NCBI GenBank assembly: GCA_964471595.1
Contig: CAYYGN010000015.1
Location: 4,684 to 68,683, forward strand
Length of the DNA stretch: 64,000 nt
Direction of reading: 5' to 3'
Source: JAGNXB01 sp964471595
GTDB lineage: Bacteria; Bacteroidota; Bacteroidia; Chitinophagales; Saprospiraceae
The notes beneath the pieces are model-generated. The model worked only from the letters and a program-made list of their open reading frames with translations. It made no database searches and was not told where the DNA came from. Made by a program: the position numbers and the translations under genes. Positions 8,311-17,141 of the stretch are shown one piece after another; position 1 is the first letter of the stretch; every line of letters starts with the position of its first letter.

Positions 8311-9396
8311 TTGAGGATTCTGGTCACCGGTGCAGCCGGTTTTATCGGTTTTCATTTGGTCAAGAGGTTGCTTGAGACCGGGAATGAGGTTGTCGGCGTG
8401 GACAATGTCAATGACTATTATGATCCCAACCTGAAGTGGGACCGGTTGGCAGAACTGGGTATCGAAATGACGGATTACGGGATGGAAACCACTTCGGCCA
8501 TTTTTCCCCGGTTCCGCTTCCTGCGGGCTTCTCTGGAAGAGGAATCCACGGTACCGACGCTTTTCCGGGGCAAGCGGTTTGATGTTGTCGTCCATCTCGC
8601 CGCCCAGGCAGGCGTTCGCTACAGTCTCGTCAATCCCATGGCCTATATCCAGAGCAACATTGTCGGATTTGCCCGCCTGTTGGAAGGCTGCCGACATTCC
8701 GGAGCGGGTCACCTGGTGTACGCCTCCAGTTCCAGTGTCTATGGCCTCAATGAAACACAGCCGTTTTCCGTGCATGACAATGTAGATCATCCGGTTTCCC
8801 TGTATGCGGCCAGTAAAAAGAGCAATGAATTGATGGCACATAGCTACAGCCATCTTTATCACCTGCCTGCCACAGGACTTCGTTTTTTTACCGTTTACGG
8901 CCCCTGGGGCAGACCTGATATGGCCCTCTTCCTTTTTACCCGGGCCATGCAGGAAGGCAATCCGATCCGGGTTTTCAATCTTGGCCAAATGGTCAGGGAT
9001 TTCACCTATATCGACGACATCGTCGAGGGCGTGATGCGCGTCATCGGCCATCCTCCAACGGGCAACCCGGATTGGTCGGGTTTGCGCCCCGATCCTTCAT
9101 CATCGCCGGCTCCCTGGCGGATTTACAACATAGGGAATCACCAACCTGTCCCACTCCTGTCTTTCATCCAAGCCCTGGAAGAGGCCCTGGGCCTGGAGGC
9201 AAAGAAGGAATTCATGGACATGCAACCCGGAGATGTGCCTGCCACTTTTGCTGATGTTTCCGAGCTGGTACGGGATACCGGATATCAGCCTTCCACGCCC
9301 GTAAAAGAGGGTATCCGGCGGTTTGTCGCTTGGTATAATGCCTATTACCGGAACGGTGACAAAGCCCGGACCCCGCCCGCCGAAATCACGTCATGA
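8311..9396 (+). CDS. NAD-dependent epimerase, probable UDP-glucuronate 4-epimerase
   Basis: An extended short-chain dehydrogenase of 361 residues. The N-terminus carries the Rossmann motif TGAAGFIG (6-13) followed by VDNVNDYYDPNLKWDRL, a wording typical of LpsL/CapI/UGAE-type UDP-glucuronate 4-epimerases. The catalytic YxxxK appears as YAASKKSNE with SSSSVYG upstream, and the late GDVPATFADVSEL stretch also fits. The enzyme interconverts UDP-glucuronate and UDP-galacturonate for cell-surface polysaccharide. The start is TTG at 8311; no ATG exists before the Rossmann motif. It is the last gene of the polysaccharide precursor block. Confidence 0.85.
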   Translation: MRILVTGAAGFIGFHLVKRLLETGNEVVGVDNVNDYYDPNLKWDRLAELGIEMTDYGMETTSAIFPRFRFLRASLEEESTVPTLFRGKRFDVVVHLAAQAGVRYSLVNPMAYIQSNIVGFARLLEGCRHSGAGHLVYASSSSVYGLNETQPFSVHDNVDHPVSLYAASKKSNELMAHSYSHLYHLPATGLRFFTVYGPWGRPDMALFLFTRAMQEGNPIRVFNLGQMVRDFTYIDDIVEGVMRVIGHPPTGNPDWSGLRPDPSSSPAPWRIYNIGNHQPVPLLSFIQALEEALGLEAKKEFMDMQPGDVPATFADVSELVRDTGYQPSTPVKEGIRRFVAWYNAYYRNGDKARTPPAEITS

Positions 9397-9562
9397 ATGG
9401 CTATTCCTCTCCCCGAACACAGAAGAGGCTAAACGACTACAAGCCGTAACGGGAATGCCATCTGTCCTTCAGTTGGCGAATTTCAACCACAAGGATGTCC
9501 CTGATGATCTCGAGCATGCCCTGAAAATGGTAGCTCCGGCACTTGGCCGTGTCAGAACATGA
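9397..9562 (+). other. Orphan open frame after the epimerase; possible gene remnant
   Basis: After the epimerase stop another frame stays open and reads like protein (EWLFLSPNTEEAKRLQAV, then PSVLQLANFNHKDVPDDLEH), ending at TGA 9560-9562. It has no ATG before 9455 except one deep inside the epimerase (9323), so as it stands it would code only a ~35-residue peptide, or need a start inside the neighbour. It may be the decayed end of a gene. I cannot name a family. The 3' end overlaps the tail of the PorT-like gene on the other strand. Confidence 0.25.
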
Positions 9563-10241
9563 CTCCGATCCGGAAGACAAGTTTGTTGAGCTCGTTTTTC
9601 CCTCCGTTAACTTCGGAATCGGAAGTTACGTCGGTAAATCCCTGCTGAAAATACAGTCCACCGATCAGAGAGGTGGTTGAGCTCAGGGCATACTCCACAC
9701 CACCGCCAAATCCCCATGACAGATTGAGCCAGCGGGTATCTTCAGCAATATTCTCGTTATCTCCTTCACGGACACCCAGATCTCCTCTCGCCTGGGTGCA
9801 AAAGCCCAACGAGAAAATGGGAAGCTCGGCATAATACCGGATGTATCCGATCTCTTGTGTACGCATGCGAAAGGCAATCGGAATCTCGACATATTGGAGG
9901 CGATAACGCACCGAACTCCCGGCGGGCAGAATACGGAAGGATTCCTGGCTGAGATTGGATTCGGGAAAAACAATTCCTCCATCACTGTGCAGGAGTTTGC
10001 CCCCATTGCGAAAACTGATCCCGAGACCGGTCTTGATGGCGTAGAATTCCCGGAAATAGAACTCTCCGTTCATGACCAATTGGAAGCCCATATTGACCCC
10101 ATCGCTTTTGACCGTTTTGATATCCGAACTGAGCCAGGAAATGAAAGGGCTGGCTTCAAATCCAAACCGAATATCCGAATACTGACCTTTGGCAAAGCCC
10201 GGAACCATCAGAATGAGGAAGAGGAATGTTGTGGCTCTCAT
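9552..10241 (-). CDS. porT: PorT/SprT-like outer-membrane beta-barrel protein
   Basis: The 229-residue protein starts with a signal peptide (MRATTFLFLILMVPGFAKG) with predicted cleavage before Gln. The mature part, FGFEASPFISWLSSD, then YAIKTGLGISFRNGG, QYVEIPIAFRMRTQEIGYIRYYAEL, is the pattern of the PorT/SprT family, a membrane-associated component needed for type IX secretion and gliding, and the size equals that of PorT. Other small barrels share the PF13568 fold, so the assignment is probable rather than certain. The start at 10241 is chosen because it begins the signal peptide; a longer frame to 10295 would bury it. It diverges from gldB, 86 bases apart. Confidence 0.62.
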   Translation of the reverse strand: MRATTFLFLILMVPGFAKGQYSDIRFGFEASPFISWLSSDIKTVKSDGVNMGFQLVMNGEFYFREFYAIKTGLGISFRNGGKLLHSDGGIVFPESNLSQESFRILPAGSSVRYRLQYVEIPIAFRMRTQEIGYIRYYAELPIFSLGFCTQARGDLGVREGDNENIAEDTRWLNLSWGFGGGVEYALSSTTSLIGGLYFQQGFTDVTSDSEVNGGKNELNKLVFRIGVMF

Positions 10242-10298
10242 AAGAATGGATTTTGACGGATACAGAGAAAAGACTTGTGTACCAGAGCGTCGCAAATA

Positions 10299-10323
10299 TG
10301 CGTTTATTTACCCGGTAAACGCA
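10299..10323. promoter_or_regulatory. Inverted repeat between porT-like and gldB genes
   Basis: TGCGTTTA (10299-10306) and TAAACGCA (10316-10323) form a perfect 8-base inverted repeat with a 9-base spacer. It lies in the divergent control region, ending 4 bases before the gldB ATG. It could be an operator shared by both genes or a hairpin covering the gldB start. Just upstream CGCA-AATA-TGCG (10291-10302) makes a smaller overlapping repeat. Confidence 0.4.
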
Positions 10324-10327
10324 CACC

Positions 10328-11374
10328 ATGCGCCTAAAGTACCTCTCAGGCCTTTTGACCCTCACCCTTCTGTTGGCCGAAATCTCTGCCTGCAAGGATG
10401 AACCCGATCTCGTTCGGCCGGATGTATCCGGTATCCAGGTGGATACCCGGATTCGTCGTTTTGAACGGGATCTTTTTGCCATGGATACCAGCCGGATGGA
10501 AGCTGAGCGCGCCCGTCTGGATACGCTGTATGGCGAATTTGCCCGGATATTTTTCCATCGGATTTTGGGCATTGACCAGCCCCAGATTGCACCGGAAGGC
10601 CCGGACGCCTACCTGAAAGGGTTTGTCGTCCATCCTGAAACCCGCAAATTGCATGACACCATCCAACTGGCCTATCCGGACCTTTCCCGGGAAAAAGAAA
10701 TCTTTGACCAGGCCTTCCGGTATCTCCTGCATTACTTTCCGGAACGCCCTCTTCCCACGATCACGACCTTTCTTTCCGAGTATTCCATAGCGAATTTCAT
10801 TTATGGTGAGGACGAACTGGCGATCGGCCTGGATCTGTATCTGGGTGAGGACTATCCCTACAGCCGGGTTGATCCCACCAATCCCCTGTTTTCTCTATAT
10901 CTGACCCGCACCTACAACCGCGACCATCTGGTTCCGCGAACCATCAAGCCACTGGTGGAGGACCTGGTGGGGCCTCCGGCAGGAGAACGACTTGTCGACC
11001 ACATCATCCGGAACGGCAAGGTCCTGTATATCCTTGACCTCATTCTCCCGGGTGTACAAGACTCCTCCATCCTGGCCTACACGCCCCAACAACTCCAGTG
11101 GGTGTCCGAAAATGAAAGAGATATTTGGGCCTTCTTTTCGAGTGAAAACCTTTTGTACAGTACGGATTGGAAGAAATATCGCAAATACGTCGAGTTCAGC
11201 CCTCATTCACCCGGCATGCCCGAAGAAGCCCCCGGGCGAACCGGCGACTGGATTGGCATGCGGATAGCCAGAGCCTGGATGGACCGGCATCCTGATGCCG
11301 GTCTTGCCGAACTTGTGGCCCAACGGGACGCTCAAACCTTTCTGGAGGAATCCCGCTATAAACCGAGAAGATAA
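10328..11374 (+). CDS. gldB: Gliding motility lipoprotein GldB
   Basis: A 348-residue lipoprotein: signal peptide followed by a lipobox ending at C22 (LAEISAC). The pattern DVSGIQVDTRIRRFERDLFAMD, the ARIFFHRILGI stretch and FLSEYSIANFIYGEDELAIGLDLYLG is characteristic of GldB, which is required for gliding and T9SS function in Flavobacterium. The mid-region 'G.DL.LG' with NRDHLVPRTIKPL resembles a degenerate zincin-like fold but lacks a clean HExxH. It sits back to back with the PorT-like gene, so two T9SS/gliding genes may share a control region. It is followed by an oxygenase gene with its own -7 element. Confidence 0.82.
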   Translation: MRLKYLSGLLTLTLLLAEISACKDEPDLVRPDVSGIQVDTRIRRFERDLFAMDTSRMEAERARLDTLYGEFARIFFHRILGIDQPQIAPEGPDAYLKGFVVHPETRKLHDTIQLAYPDLSREKEIFDQAFRYLLHYFPERPLPTITTFLSEYSIANFIYGEDELAIGLDLYLGEDYPYSRVDPTNPLFSLYLTRTYNRDHLVPRTIKPLVEDLVGPPAGERLVDHIIRNGKVLYILDLILPGVQDSSILAYTPQQLQWVSENERDIWAFFSSENLLYSTDWKKYRKYVEFSPHSPGMPEEAPGRTGDWIGMRIARAWMDRHPDAGLAELVAQRDAQTFLEESRYKPRR

Positions 11375-11397
11375 CGCCCAGGGACCGCCTGTCTCCG

Positions 11398-11405
11398 TAT
11401 CTTTG
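11398..11405 (+). promoter_or_regulatory. Bacteroidota -7 element TATCTTTG
   Basis: TATCTTTG ends 13 bases before the ATG at 11419, implying a short leader for the oxygenase gene. It is one of several TAnnTTTG elements found right before starts in this window. Confidence 0.45.
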
Positions 11406-11418
11406 CCAAAATCCTTTC

Positions 11419-12375
11419 ATGATGCGTGAACGGGCCATTCCATTGGTCGATCTGCATACCTTCATCCATGGCCATTCACGGGAAAGACAGGCCTTCGTGG
11501 ACGCCCTGGGTGACGCTTTTCACACCGCAGGATTTGTCGGTGTGGTCCGGCACGGTATCCCCGAGGACCTCGTTCAGCGTTTTTACGATGAATCCAGGGC
11601 TTTCTTTGCCCTCCCCGAAGAAGTAAAAAGGCAATACGAAATTCCGGGAATGGCCGGGCAAAGGGGTTATACCCGTTTTGGTCAGGAGCACGCCAAGCAG
11701 TCGAAAGTAGCCGACCTGAAGGAATTCTTCCAGATCGGCCAGACCGTGACCGACCACGCTGCCCTCAAGGATTTCTATCCTTCCAACATCGAGGTAGCTG
11801 AACGTCCGCAGTTTCTCGCGACCGGAGTGGCCCTGTTCCGGGCATTTGAAGAAGCAGGATCCCACTTGCTAAGGGCTATCGCCCTGCATCTGGACCTGGA
11901 AGAGGATTATTTTGATGCCCACATTCATCAGGGCAATTCCATCCTTCGTGCCATACATTATCCACCCATCACGCGTGAACCGGAGAATGCCATTCGCGCT
12001 GAACAACATGAGGACATCAACCTGATTACCCTCTTGGTGGGCGCTTCTGCCGGGGGCTTGCAATTGTTGACCAAAAAAGGAGGGTGGCGAGACATCATTC
12101 CTGAAGAAAATGAAATCGTGGTGAACGTTGGCGATATGCTACAGCGTTTAACCAACGATTATCTCAAATCCACCACACACCGGGTGGTCAATCCTCCGAG
12201 GGAGGAATGGCATTTGCCCCGCCTTTCCATCCCGTTTTTCCTGCATCCGCGCAGCGAAATGGATCTGACTTGCCTTCCCGCCTGCGTGACGGAAGAGAAT
12301 CCCCTGCACTATCCGCCCATCACGGCAGGCGAATACCTGGACGAACGCCTGCGCGAGATAGGACTGAAAAAATGA
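11419..12375 (+). CDS. 2-oxoglutarate/Fe(II)-dependent oxygenase, isopenicillin N synthase family
   Basis: A 318-residue double-stranded beta-helix oxygenase. The N-terminal domain IPLVDLHTFIHG...GFVGVVRHGIP, then the iron ligands H197-x-D199 (EQHEDIN) and H254 (STTHRV), and the 2-oxoglutarate-binding R268-x-S270 (PRLSIPFFLHP) are all in place. GERYTR-like GYTRFGQEHAK and KEFFQIG are usual in this bacterial subfamily. The substrate is unknown; relatives act on small amino acids, peptides or hormones. Two possible ATGs (11419 and 11422) lie together. The tatA gene follows 27 bases downstream. Confidence 0.88.
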   Translation: MMRERAIPLVDLHTFIHGHSRERQAFVDALGDAFHTAGFVGVVRHGIPEDLVQRFYDESRAFFALPEEVKRQYEIPGMAGQRGYTRFGQEHAKQSKVADLKEFFQIGQTVTDHAALKDFYPSNIEVAERPQFLATGVALFRAFEEAGSHLLRAIALHLDLEEDYFDAHIHQGNSILRAIHYPPITREPENAIRAEQHEDINLITLLVGASAGGLQLLTKKGGWRDIIPEENEIVVNVGDMLQRLTNDYLKSTTHRVVNPPREEWHLPRLSIPFFLHPRSEMDLTCLPACVTEENPLHYPPITAGEYLDERLREIGLKK

Positions 12376-12402
12376 AATTACAACCTTGAAAATCTGCTTC
12401 GA

Positions 12403-12645
12403 ATGAATGCGTTCCCCTGGATATTCAATCTCGGCGGCAGCGAGATCATCATCATCCTGTTTGTCATCCTGTTGCTTTTTGGTGGCCGCAAGATCCCCGA
12501 ACTCATGCGGGGTCTGGGTCGCGGCATCCGGGAATTCAACAATGCCCGGAACAGCATAGAGGGCGAAATCCGGGAGGGCATGCGGGAAGCCGACCTGCGC
12601 CGACTGGAGGAAAAGGAAAAGAAGGCTGAGGAGAACAAGGCCTGA
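12403..12645 (+). CDS. tatA: Sec-independent protein translocase subunit TatA
   Basis: The 80-residue protein has one N-terminal membrane helix (SEIIIILFVILLLFGG), the FGGRKIPEL hinge and an amphipathic helix (MRGLGRGIREFNNA), then a charged tail, exactly the TatA/B/E plan. TatA forms the pore for folded twin-arginine proteins. No tatC is in the window. A Tat-type substrate is coded at 28479-29837, but these genes are 16 kb apart. Confidence 0.92.
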   Translation: MNAFPWIFNLGGSEIIIILFVILLLFGGRKIPELMRGLGRGIREFNNARNSIEGEIREGMREADLRRLEEKEKKAEENKA

Positions 12646-12682
12646 TCCCGCTGAACCTCCGGTGCCCGATTCCTCTGTTGCC

Positions 12683-13537
12683 ATGACCATTTGGCCGGGC
12701 AAAGTCCTGTTATTTGGTGAATACTCCCTGTTGGTGGGGGGAGAAGCTCTGGCTGTTCCCTTCCCGCACTTTTCGGGACATTGGGGCATCGACGACGGCA
12801 AAACGGATCCCGAATTATTGCATTGGGCCGAATGGCTGGATGAAATTCACCGTTTGGGTCAATTGCCATGGCCGGTTGATACAACAGGTTTTCTGCAATT
12901 TGTCCGGCGTGGTGGACGGTTTGTCAGCACGATACCGCCAGGTGCCGGACTAGGTAGCAGTGGCGCTCTGGTGGCCGCCACAATGGCGCGTTGGGGCTCG
13001 GAACTGCCCAATGATCCCTGGAAGCTGAAAACAGGACTTGCGCACCTTGAATCCTTTTTCCATGGCCAAAGTTCGGGGCTTGATCCACTGGTGAGCCTGA
13101 CCGGAAGACCAGTCCAACTGGATGGTGCCCAAAGACCGGTTTTGTTAAAGGAATGGGCTTGGCCCCGGGGATTATTCATCCTGGACAGCGGGATCCACCG
13201 ATCAACCGCCCACCTGGTAGCGTCGTTCCGTGCCGCCCTGAAAGATCCGGTGTACTTGTTGCGCTTGCAGCAAGAATTACTGCCGGCGGTTTCGGTGGCC
13301 ATCCGACGTATGGCTGGTGAGGATCGGGGATCCTTTGGCGAAAGTTTTTCTCTGGTGAGTCAGTTGCAACGGCAATTGTTTGGAGAAATGATCCCTCAGT
13401 CCATTCGGGATGTCTGGCAAGGTGACACCTGGCATCTCAAGTTGTGTGGCGCAGGAGGAGGGGGCCATTTCCTCGGCTGGTCGCCCTTGGGTCAGATACC
13501 TGAACTGCCGTTTCGCACGGTATCCCTTGACACCTGA
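12683..13537 (+). CDS. GHMP kinase, GYDIA family
   Basis: A ~284-residue member of the galacto/homoserine/mevalonate/phosphomevalonate kinase superfamily. It has the N-terminal PGKVLLFGEYSLL (GYDIA and mevalonate kinases have GKLLLTGEY), the ATP loop PPGAGLGSSGALVAA near residue 90, and a C-terminal KLCGAGGGGHFLGW. This set is typical of the Bacteroidota GYDIA proteins, whose exact substrate (mevalonate or phosphomevalonate) is not settled from sequence. An in-frame GTG at 12662 would add seven residues; ATG 12683 is preferred. The next gene, coding for the DUF4175 protein, starts 112 bases later. Confidence 0.83.
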   Translation: MTIWPGKVLLFGEYSLLVGGEALAVPFPHFSGHWGIDDGKTDPELLHWAEWLDEIHRLGQLPWPVDTTGFLQFVRRGGRFVSTIPPGAGLGSSGALVAATMARWGSELPNDPWKLKTGLAHLESFFHGQSSGLDPLVSLTGRPVQLDGAQRPVLLKEWAWPRGLFILDSGIHRSTAHLVASFRAALKDPVYLLRLQQELLPAVSVAIRRMAGEDRGSFGESFSLVSQLQRQLFGEMIPQSIRDVWQGDTWHLKLCGAGGGGHFLGWSPLGQIPELPFRTVSLDT

Positions 13538-13649
13538 ATGCCTCCCGAAAGCAAAATCATGGCCCAACTCTTTATGTGAAGATTGCGTTAAACTCCTTGA
13601 CGAAGCCTTCCCGGGGACCTACATTTGTTCATTGACCCAAATCCACGCT

Positions 13650-16600
13650 ATGGCGGAACTGCGGCATTATGATCTGTTGATCAGCAAACTGGACGCGTTC
13701 ATCCGGAAATATTACGTGAACCGGCTGATCCGGGGCACCCTGCTTACCCTGGGATTGGTGGGCGTCGTGTTTCTCGTCTTCAGCTTGGGGGAACATTATT
13801 TCTATTTCGGCAAAACCGGGAGGAAAGTCCTGTTTTGGGGGTTTATCGGCCTTTCCGCCTTCTCCCTGGTGCGCTGGGTCATTACACCCCTGTTGCATTA
13901 TTTCCGGCTCGGGGATGTCATATCCCATGAACAGGCCGCCTCCATCATCGGCCGCCATTTTCACCAGGTGGAGGACCGTCTCCTCAACATATTGCAGTTG
14001 CGCCGGCAACTCGATCATCATCCCGGTGAATCCCTGCTGCTCGCCGGGATCGAGCAAAAAACCGAGGCGATCAGACTGACGCCCTTCGGAGCGGCCATTG
14101 ATTTGTCCCGTAACCGCAGGTATCTGCGATACGCCCTGCCACCATTGTTGGTGTTGCTCTCGCTCCTCCTTGTTGCTCCCAGTCTGATCCGCGAGCCTGC
14201 CAACCGGATTATTGCCAATAACCGGGAATTCGAAAAACCGGCGCCCTTTGCTTTCCTCCTCCCGGTAGACAATCTGCTGGTCGTCCAATACGAAGATTTT
14301 GAACTGACCGTCAGGACGGAAGGACGTGTTTTGCCCCATGAAGCTTTCATCCAAATTGGTGAATACGAGTACCGGCTGCAAAAGGAGGATCCCACTACCT
14401 TCACCTACACCTTCAGCAATGTTCATCAGGCTGTGAATTTCCGGCTGTTTGCCGGAGACGTATCCTCCAAGACATATACCCTGGATGTACTTGCCAAGCC
14501 ATCCATCCAGCGATTCGAGATCACCCTCGATTATCCAACTTATACCGGCCGGACCAAAGAGACCCTCAAGAATACAGGAGATCTCGTCGTGCCAATGGGA
14601 ACGCGCATTTCCTGGATGTTCCATACCGCTCAGACCGACTCTGTCCTGCTTCGCTTTGGTCCGGATGGATTGGAAGACCCGGGAAAGCGGCAGGGCGAAG
14701 GGGATTTCCTGTACAGCCGGAGAGCCACCAGGGACGAAGCATACACCATCTTCATCGCCAACCGGGCCTTGCCTCGCGGTGACAGTGTCCGGTACAACCT
14801 TTCCGTAATTCCGGATGCGCATCCGGTCATTCAGGTGCAGGCATTCACTGATAGTCTGGACCCGTCTTACGTGTATTTCGCCGGGGATGTATCCGACGAT
14901 TACGGGCTCACCCAATTGGTTTTCCATTCCCGGATTCGCCGCCACAACGGCGTGGAGGAAGCGACGGTGAAAACCGATCTGCCCTTGTTGCGATCCCGGG
15001 ATGCCCGTTTTGACCACACCCTCGATATCAGCCAGCTCGGACTCCGGCCCGGAGACGAAGTCACTTACTTTTTCGAGGTGTGGGACAACGATGCCATACA
15101 GGGCCGCAAAGCCAGTCGCACCCAGATCATGCGGTATGCCAAACCCACGGCCGAGGCGTACGAAGCCATGGAAAAGGAAAACAGCGACCAAATCAAAGAC
15201 AGACTCAAGAAGGCCTTTGATGAATCCCGCAAGCTCCAAAAGGACATCCAGAAGTTGACGGACAAGGTTTTGCAGGAAAAGGAACTCGACTGGCAGCAGC
15301 GCAAGGAATTGGAAAAATTACTGGATCGCAGAAAGGAATTGCAACAGGAGATGGAACATGCCCGCGATCTGTACGAGAAAAATCTCCAAAACCAGAACGA
15401 ATTCTCCCAACCCAGTGAAGAGTTGATGCAAAAGCAGGAGCAGGTCCGGCAAATGTTCGAGGAAATGCTCAGTGAAGAAATGAAGGAAATGCTCCGCCAA
15501 CTGGAGGAGTTGCTCCAGGACCTCAAAAAGGACGAGGCTCTTCAGAAGATGGAAGAGATGAAACTTGACGAGGAACAACTCAGCAAGGAGTTGGACCGGA
15601 TGATGGAGCTGTACAAAGAACTGGAGTTGGAAAAGGACATCCAGGATCAAATCGAAAAGCTGCAGGAGCTGGCAAGAGAGCAGGAAAACCTGGCTGAAAA
15701 GACAGAAAACCAGGATCTCAAGCAGGACGAGCTGGAAAAGAAACAGGATGAACTGAATGAGCAATTTGACCAACTGAAAGAAAAGATGGAGGATATCCTC
15801 GAGCGAAACGAGGATCTGGAGAGTCCCAAACAGCTGGGCGATCCCCAGAAGGACATGGAGGATATCAGCAAGGACATGAACCAGTCGGAACAGGATCTTA
15901 AAAAGCAACAAAACAGCAAAGCTTCCCAATCCCAGAAAAAAGCCGCCCAGAAGATGAAGGACATGGCGAAAGCCATGGAGTTGAACATGCAGAGCGGGGA
16001 GATGGAGGAAATGGAAGAAGACATGAAGGCGCTTCGACAGTTGCTGGAAAACCTGGTGACGCTTTCCTTTGACCAGGAAGGTCTTGTGGACGATTTGGGG
16101 AATACGGCCGAAACTGCTCCCCGGTATGTACAGTTGGTACAGGTCCAGAAGAAGCTCCAGGATGACTTTCGTCTGGTGGAAGACAGCCTCCACGCCCTGA
16201 GCAAGAGGGTAATCCAGATCGAGACCTTTGTCACGGAAAAGGTATCCGAGATCAAGGTGAACATGAATCGTTCGGTCAAGGATCTGGAGGAGCGCCGAAA
16301 GCCTCAGGCGGCCGTCGAACAGCAGTTTGCCATGAAAAACCTCAATGACCTTGCCCTGATGCTCAGTGAAGTCATGAATCAGATGCAACAGAGCATGGCC
16401 GACATGAAGGGAGGCAATCAGAACTGCAAGAACCCGGGTGGCAACAGTTCAGGAGGGGGCAAACCGTCCGACAAAATGAGCCAGGGACAGAAATCCCTCA
16501 ACCAGATCATGAAGGAGTTGCAGGAACGCATGAAGAGCGGGCAGGGAGGCAGCAGCAAGGAGTTCGCGCAAATGGCTGCCCGTCAGGCGGCCATGCGCAA

Positions 16601-16979
16601 GGCCCTGGAATCACTGGCCAAAGAAAAGCGCCAAAGCGGCAAACCGGACAAGCAACTCCAGGATATCATCGACCAGATGGACCGCACCGAAATCGACCTG
16701 GTCAACAAACGGTTGACGTCGGAAACCCTGAAACGACAGGAGGATATCCTCAAAAAGTTGTTGGACCACGAAAAGGCGGAACGCGAAAGGGAGCTCGATG
16801 AGCAGCGCAAGTCGGAGACCGGCTCCCGATATGAAAAAAGGACTCCTCCGGCCCTGGAGGAGTATTTGCGAAAAAGGGAGGCCGAACTCGAGCTTTACAG
16901 GGCAGTCAGCCCGCATTTGCGGCCTCATTACAAGCAGTTGGTCGAGGAGTACCACCGAAATTTGAAAAATTCAAGGTAA
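13650..16979 (+). CDS. DUF4175 family large membrane protein with long coiled coils
   Basis: A 1109-residue protein with two N-terminal membrane helices (~25-45 and ~60-80) and a third at ~155-175, a beta-rich extracytoplasmic region (~200-500), then a very long Glu/Lys/Gln-rich coiled coil (~510-900) and a Gly/Ser/Gln-rich linker with NSSGGGKPSDKMS around 935. This is the plan of the DUF4175 proteins found in Bacteroidota beside an anti-sigma-like ATPase and ybeY, as here. Function is not known; size and topology suggest a periplasmic scaffold. ATG 13650 is chosen because the longer frame back to 13410 overlaps the GHMP kinase gene. Confidence 0.8.
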   Translation: MAELRHYDLLISKLDAFIRKYYVNRLIRGTLLTLGLVGVVFLVFSLGEHYFYFGKTGRKVLFWGFIGLSAFSLVRWVITPLLHYFRLGDVISHEQAASIIGRHFHQVEDRLLNILQLRRQLDHHPGESLLLAGIEQKTEAIRLTPFGAAIDLSRNRRYLRYALPPLLVLLSLLLVAPSLIREPANRIIANNREFEKPAPFAFLLPVDNLLVVQYEDFELTVRTEGRVLPHEAFIQIGEYEYRLQKEDPTTFTYTFSNVHQAVNFRLFAGDVSSKTYTLDVLAKPSIQRFEITLDYPTYTGRTKETLKNTGDLVVPMGTRISWMFHTAQTDSVLLRFGPDGLEDPGKRQGEGDFLYSRRATRDEAYTIFIANRALPRGDSVRYNLSVIPDAHPVIQVQAFTDSLDPSYVYFAGDVSDDYGLTQLVFHSRIRRHNGVEEATVKTDLPLLRSRDARFDHTLDISQLGLRPGDEVTYFFEVWDNDAIQGRKASRTQIMRYAKPTAEAYEAMEKENSDQIKDRLKKAFDESRKLQKDIQKLTDKVLQEKELDWQQRKELEKLLDRRKELQQEMEHARDLYEKNLQNQNEFSQPSEELMQKQEQVRQMFEEMLSEEMKEMLRQLEELLQDLKKDEALQKMEEMKLDEEQLSKELDRMMELYKELELEKDIQDQIEKLQELAREQENLAEKTENQDLKQDELEKKQDELNEQFDQLKEKMEDILERNEDLESPKQLGDPQKDMEDISKDMNQSEQDLKKQQNSKASQSQKKAAQKMKDMAKAMELNMQSGEMEEMEEDMKALRQLLENLVTLSFDQEGLVDDLGNTAETAPRYVQLVQVQKKLQDDFRLVEDSLHALSKRVIQIETFVTEKVSEIKVNMNRSVKDLEERRKPQAAVEQQFAMKNLNDLALMLSEVMNQMQQSMADMKGGNQNCKNPGGNSSGGGKPSDKMSQGQKSLNQIMKELQERMKSGQGGSSKEFAQMAARQAAMRKALESLAKEKRQSGKPDKQLQDIIDQMDRTEIDLVNKRLTSETLKRQEDILKKLLDHEKAERERELDEQRKSETGSRYEKRTPPALEEYLRKREAELELYRAVSPHLRPHYKQLVEEYHRNLKNSR

Positions 16980-17085
16980 GAAGGATCCCTTAGGGAACTT
17001 TCCCGGACAACAGGTCGTTAACCGCTTTGAATCCATTTCTGGTATTCGCCCGCTTCAGGCGGCTTTGTATTCCCATGAGTATGTC

Positions 17086-17112
17086 CCCTTTCGTTGCGAA
17101 AGGGAGGTTTTT
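17086..17112 (+). terminator. Possible rho-independent terminator after the DUF4175 gene
   Basis: CCCTTTCG (17086-17093) pairs with CGAAAGGG (17097-17104) around a 3-base loop, followed by AGG and five T's (17108-17112). It sits about 107 bases after the stop and 30 bases before the next start, so it may be an attenuator rather than a full terminator. Confidence 0.4.
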
Positions 17113-17141
17113 GCTCACCCAAACCTGTGGAATACAAACCT

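Noticed and set aside
13629..16388. Two long minus-strand frames under the DUF4175 gene
   Set aside because: Leu/Phe- and Gly/Ile-rich shadows produced by Glu/Lys/Gln-rich codons of the coiled coil.
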